DNA of 64,000 bases from Petrosia ficiformis (lineage: Eukaryota; Porifera; Demospongiae; Haplosclerida; Petrosiidae): the NCBI GenBank assembly GCA_947044365.1, contig OX345636.1, forward strand, positions 11,099,809 through 11,163,808, read 5' to 3'. Positions 61,690-64,000 of the stretch are shown one piece after another. Below the pieces are notes generated by a model. That model saw nothing but the letters and a program-made list of their open reading frames with translations, made no database searches and was not told where the DNA came from. Made by a program: the position numbers and the translations under genes. Positions within the stretch are counted from its first letter, which is position 1, and the number at the start of each line of letters is the position of its first letter.

Positions 61690-62420
61690 AACACCAGTTT
61701 TCCCTCCCCCTCCCTACCCTCAATTGTATTTGTCATCTCATTTTTGTTGTTCTACCGTTTATTTACATGTAATGTCTGTGTTGTGTGTTGTGTATTGTTT
61801 AGTTATTTCCAATTTCCGCTCCTTTCAGGAGTGGGACATTCGCTTGGGCATGTCGGGTGCCGACATACACTCCCCTATCTAAATGTAGGTGTGGGCTAGC
61901 TGGGGATGCCATTATTGGACATGGCTAGGGGGGTGTGACTGAGTAAGGTCATGCTACCTCTGAGTTTAGCAGCATGGTGGTACCTTCATCCTAGTGATGC
62001 TAATTTGCAAGGGGTACTGACTCTGCTGGTCCAAGCACGGTACCCTCATCCTAGCGATGCTAAAGTGGCTAGGGGTACTCAAAAACATGCTTTGCTGTGC
62101 TACATACATAATGACATAGGAGAGTGGCCCTTGCAATATTACCAACCCCTTTTTCCGGTTATGTGTTGTAACCGGAGAAGTCAGCTTAGCTTATTGTATA
62201 TCTGATTCCCCAAATGTTAATTCAGGCTAAAATATTCTTTTAAGAATAATAAAAAAATTATTATTATACAAATTAATAATGTGGAAGAGAATATGTTAAA
62301 CACATGAGAAGTTGACAGAAAATAATAATTATTAATAGCTAAATAATAGAACATGTAATGATAATAATTATTAGATACATAATTATATACATCATAAAAA
62401 ATTGAAAAATATTACTGTAA
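61690..62420. other. Gene-free interval 3' of the right-edge gene
   Basis: About 61975-62060 has a short imperfect duplication (GGTACCTTCATCCTAGTGAT / GGTACCCTCATCCTAGCGAT). No coding frame is supportable. Confidence 0.4.
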
Positions 62421-62438
62421 ATAATACTGCAGAGTGCA

Positions 62439-62749
62439 TTATTTCTTCATACTCTCCATTTTCTTGACAATTTCATCAAGGACGAGTTCATTTACCATTG
62501 CTTTCCAGACAGTATCTAGGTGTTCAGGACTCTGGTCAATCTTCATTTGTACATGAGTGAGTAAAATGTCAGCACCTTCATATCCTTTTTTGCTGTTAAC
62601 ATCACTCTTTATTTTCGTGTCAATGATCCTATTAGAATACAGTTCAGTTGTTAACGATAACAGAGTCTGTTCACTGGTGTTTAGTAGTTTACACAGTTCA
62701 GCATGATTTGATCTGAATATTTCGGGGGTTATCATTGCAGCTCTGGTAT
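62439..62749 (-). CDS. Terminal exon of a further gene with the same C-terminal helical module, partial
   Basis: Acceptor CACTCTACAG, then Asp-Thr-Arg and about 102 residues to TAA at 62439-62441. The product is helical with ELCKLLN, LLSLTTELYSNRIID, GADILLTHVQMKI and LVLDEIVKKM segments. It resembles the last exon of the Roc-COR gene (12748-13100) in start phase, length and the LY-x3-II core. By that likeness it is the 3' end of another family member transcribed from beyond the right edge of the window. No upstream exon could be fixed between 62.8 and 64 kb. Death-fold/CARD-like is inference. Confidence 0.55.
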
Positions 62750-63357
62750 CTGTAGAGTGTATTTCTGAATAGTAATGCATTATAATAATAATAATAATAA
62801 ATTAATAATACATAATAACTGGCTACAATATATAGCTAACATATTCTTGTGACATATTTATGGTAGTTTATGGTGTGTGCACATACACAATTTACACATA
62901 TACCCAAACAAGGCTGTTAAAAAGCCAAAATTTTGTTTGGAGCTACTATTGTCCTTTTTAAAAATAAAACTTCTGGAAGTGATCTTGTCAATTTATTGAT
63001 AAATTTGTTACAGATATTACAATTATACATGTACATATAATTATATGTAAAATATATATAATTATAATATTATATCTTATAATAAGATTCATAGCTATGC
63101 ATTCCTCTTACAAGGTTTATATATAAACCTGGAGCCAATGCACATGGCCAAGAGACGTACGTGGCTATCAAAATGGTGGACTAAATTCTAACACACGCCA
63201 TTATGTACTGTATGTTATTATGAGTATGATGAAATGAATAGTATTAAAAACCCAGGAAGTGAACCCACAATGATAGTAGTAAGGGTGTGAAATAATAGGA
63301 GCATTTCCACTAAGGACAGTTGGTGTGGAGAGGAGGAGTACAGTACTACACAACTTT

Positions 63358-63424
63358 GTTCAGATTTTAACCATTAACGTAACAACAAGAGGGTCTCTTG
63401 TTGTTAATGGTTAAAATCTGAACA
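63358..63424. repeat. Hairpin with about 30-bp arms
   Basis: TGTTCAGATTTTAACCATTA pairs with TAATGGTTAAAATCTGAACA, and inner CAACAAGAG pairs with CTCTTGTTG, with a 4-5 nt bulge on the left arm. Confidence 0.85.
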
Positions 63425-63509
63425 ATGGTTCAGCAAATTTGTGCCCCTAGACCCTATGGTTTGTTGATCATGCCTACATTACACCCATGGTGTGAATCTC
63501 AATGATTAG

Positions 63510-63600
63510 TTATATAAACCTGCCAATTTGAAAGTTTTTAAAAGATATCACCCTTGAGTGATAAATTTTAAAAACTTCCTCATTGGCAGGTTTATATAAC
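63510..63600. repeat. Imperfect foldback, 91 bp
   Basis: TTATATAAACCTGCCAAT pairs with ATTGGCAGGTTTATATAA, and inner AAGTTTTTAAAA pairs with TTTTAAAAACTT with small bulges. It lies 85 bp from the previous hairpin. Confidence 0.8.
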
Positions 63601-64000
63601 GCACATAGACTTCTAAACCATGATACATATTACATATACACAATAATTATACATATATATAATTATATATATATAATATAATCTGGAGTGCATCAATGAA
63701 AAATAAAGAATTGGACAGTGCAACTCCTACGTAAATAATTAAAAAGTATGTGCTATTCTGTGATCAACAATCTGTGTGCTAAGACTGGAGTTATACTTCT
63801 ACCCAGTATGAAGAGCACACAAGAAAGCTAGGAATCTAGAGTTATTGATGTAGATGCATGTGTATATTAGCAACCACTTTGCTGGGTATCACATTTTGTC
63901 TATCCTGGTTTCTAATAATAACTTGGATAATATTTATTTTTGTAAACAAGCTCAAAAAAATGCCAAGACAACCACCAATTTCATGTCATGAACGTCTTTT

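Overview
The window looks like nuclear DNA of a metazoan, most likely a demosponge (Amphimedon-like). It is AT-rich and packed with (TA)n, (TATG)n and TACATG simple repeats and small transposons. Genes are split into many short exons by short introns with ordinary GT-AG borders. The host genes belong to a Roc-COR/ZU5/death-fold-like family that I associate from memory with sponges and other early animals. The species is inference; no marker gene here proves it. No rRNA operon, bacterial operon or CRISPR array is present.

Layout. From 1 to 12.7 kb there is no recognisable host gene: microsatellites, a foldback element, a TA-flanked Tc1/mariner-like MITE with another MITE nested in it, two hAT-type MITEs, and a MITE family that culminates in a near-perfect 485-bp-arm inverted repeat at 10448-11580. 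From 12.7 to 21.6 kb on the minus strand lies a multi-exon gene: degenerate Roc GTPase-like region, COR, coiled-coil exons, ZU5-like domain, and a C-terminal helical domain. From 28.7 to 34.7 kb on the same strand lies a paralogue of its N-terminal half. It carries a frameshift and a nonsense codon, lacks the ZU5 and C-terminal exons, and is probably a pseudogene.

Between the two paralogues, 21965-28670 is a 6.7-kb element with CACTG-type terminal inverted repeats and GGTGTA subterminal repeats. It carries two divergent, intron-containing genes that share a promoter of about 100 bp with an E-box and an NRF1-type palindrome. One encodes a C2H2 zinc-finger protein of the animal TNP2/MHDILEG transposase-like family (about 840 aa in 11 exons). 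The other encodes a SAM-domain protein of the SAMD3-like type. This two-gene CACTA-like element is the most interesting object in the window.

From 34.7 to 37.4 kb there is little recognisable. At 37394-40030 lies a 5'-truncated Ty3/Gypsy-class retrotransposon whose integrase precedes the reverse transcriptase (Gmr1-like order), with one apparent LTR. From 40.1 to 44.0 kb there are 1.15-kb tandem repeats. From 45.5 to 58.6 kb, two 0.77-kb inverted copies of a promoter-like segment bracket a region holding a 90-bp hairpin tandem array, a pogo/Tigger-like remnant, a hAT element with a broken BED finger, large palindromes and other MITEs. At 59.67 kb sits an isolated exon resembling cellular AP endonuclease (APEX1/ExoIII). 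At 62.44-62.75 kb is the last exon of another minus-strand gene with the same type of C-terminal module; it runs off the right edge.

Exon junctions were read by eye from splice consensus and homology between paralogues. They should be treated as models.
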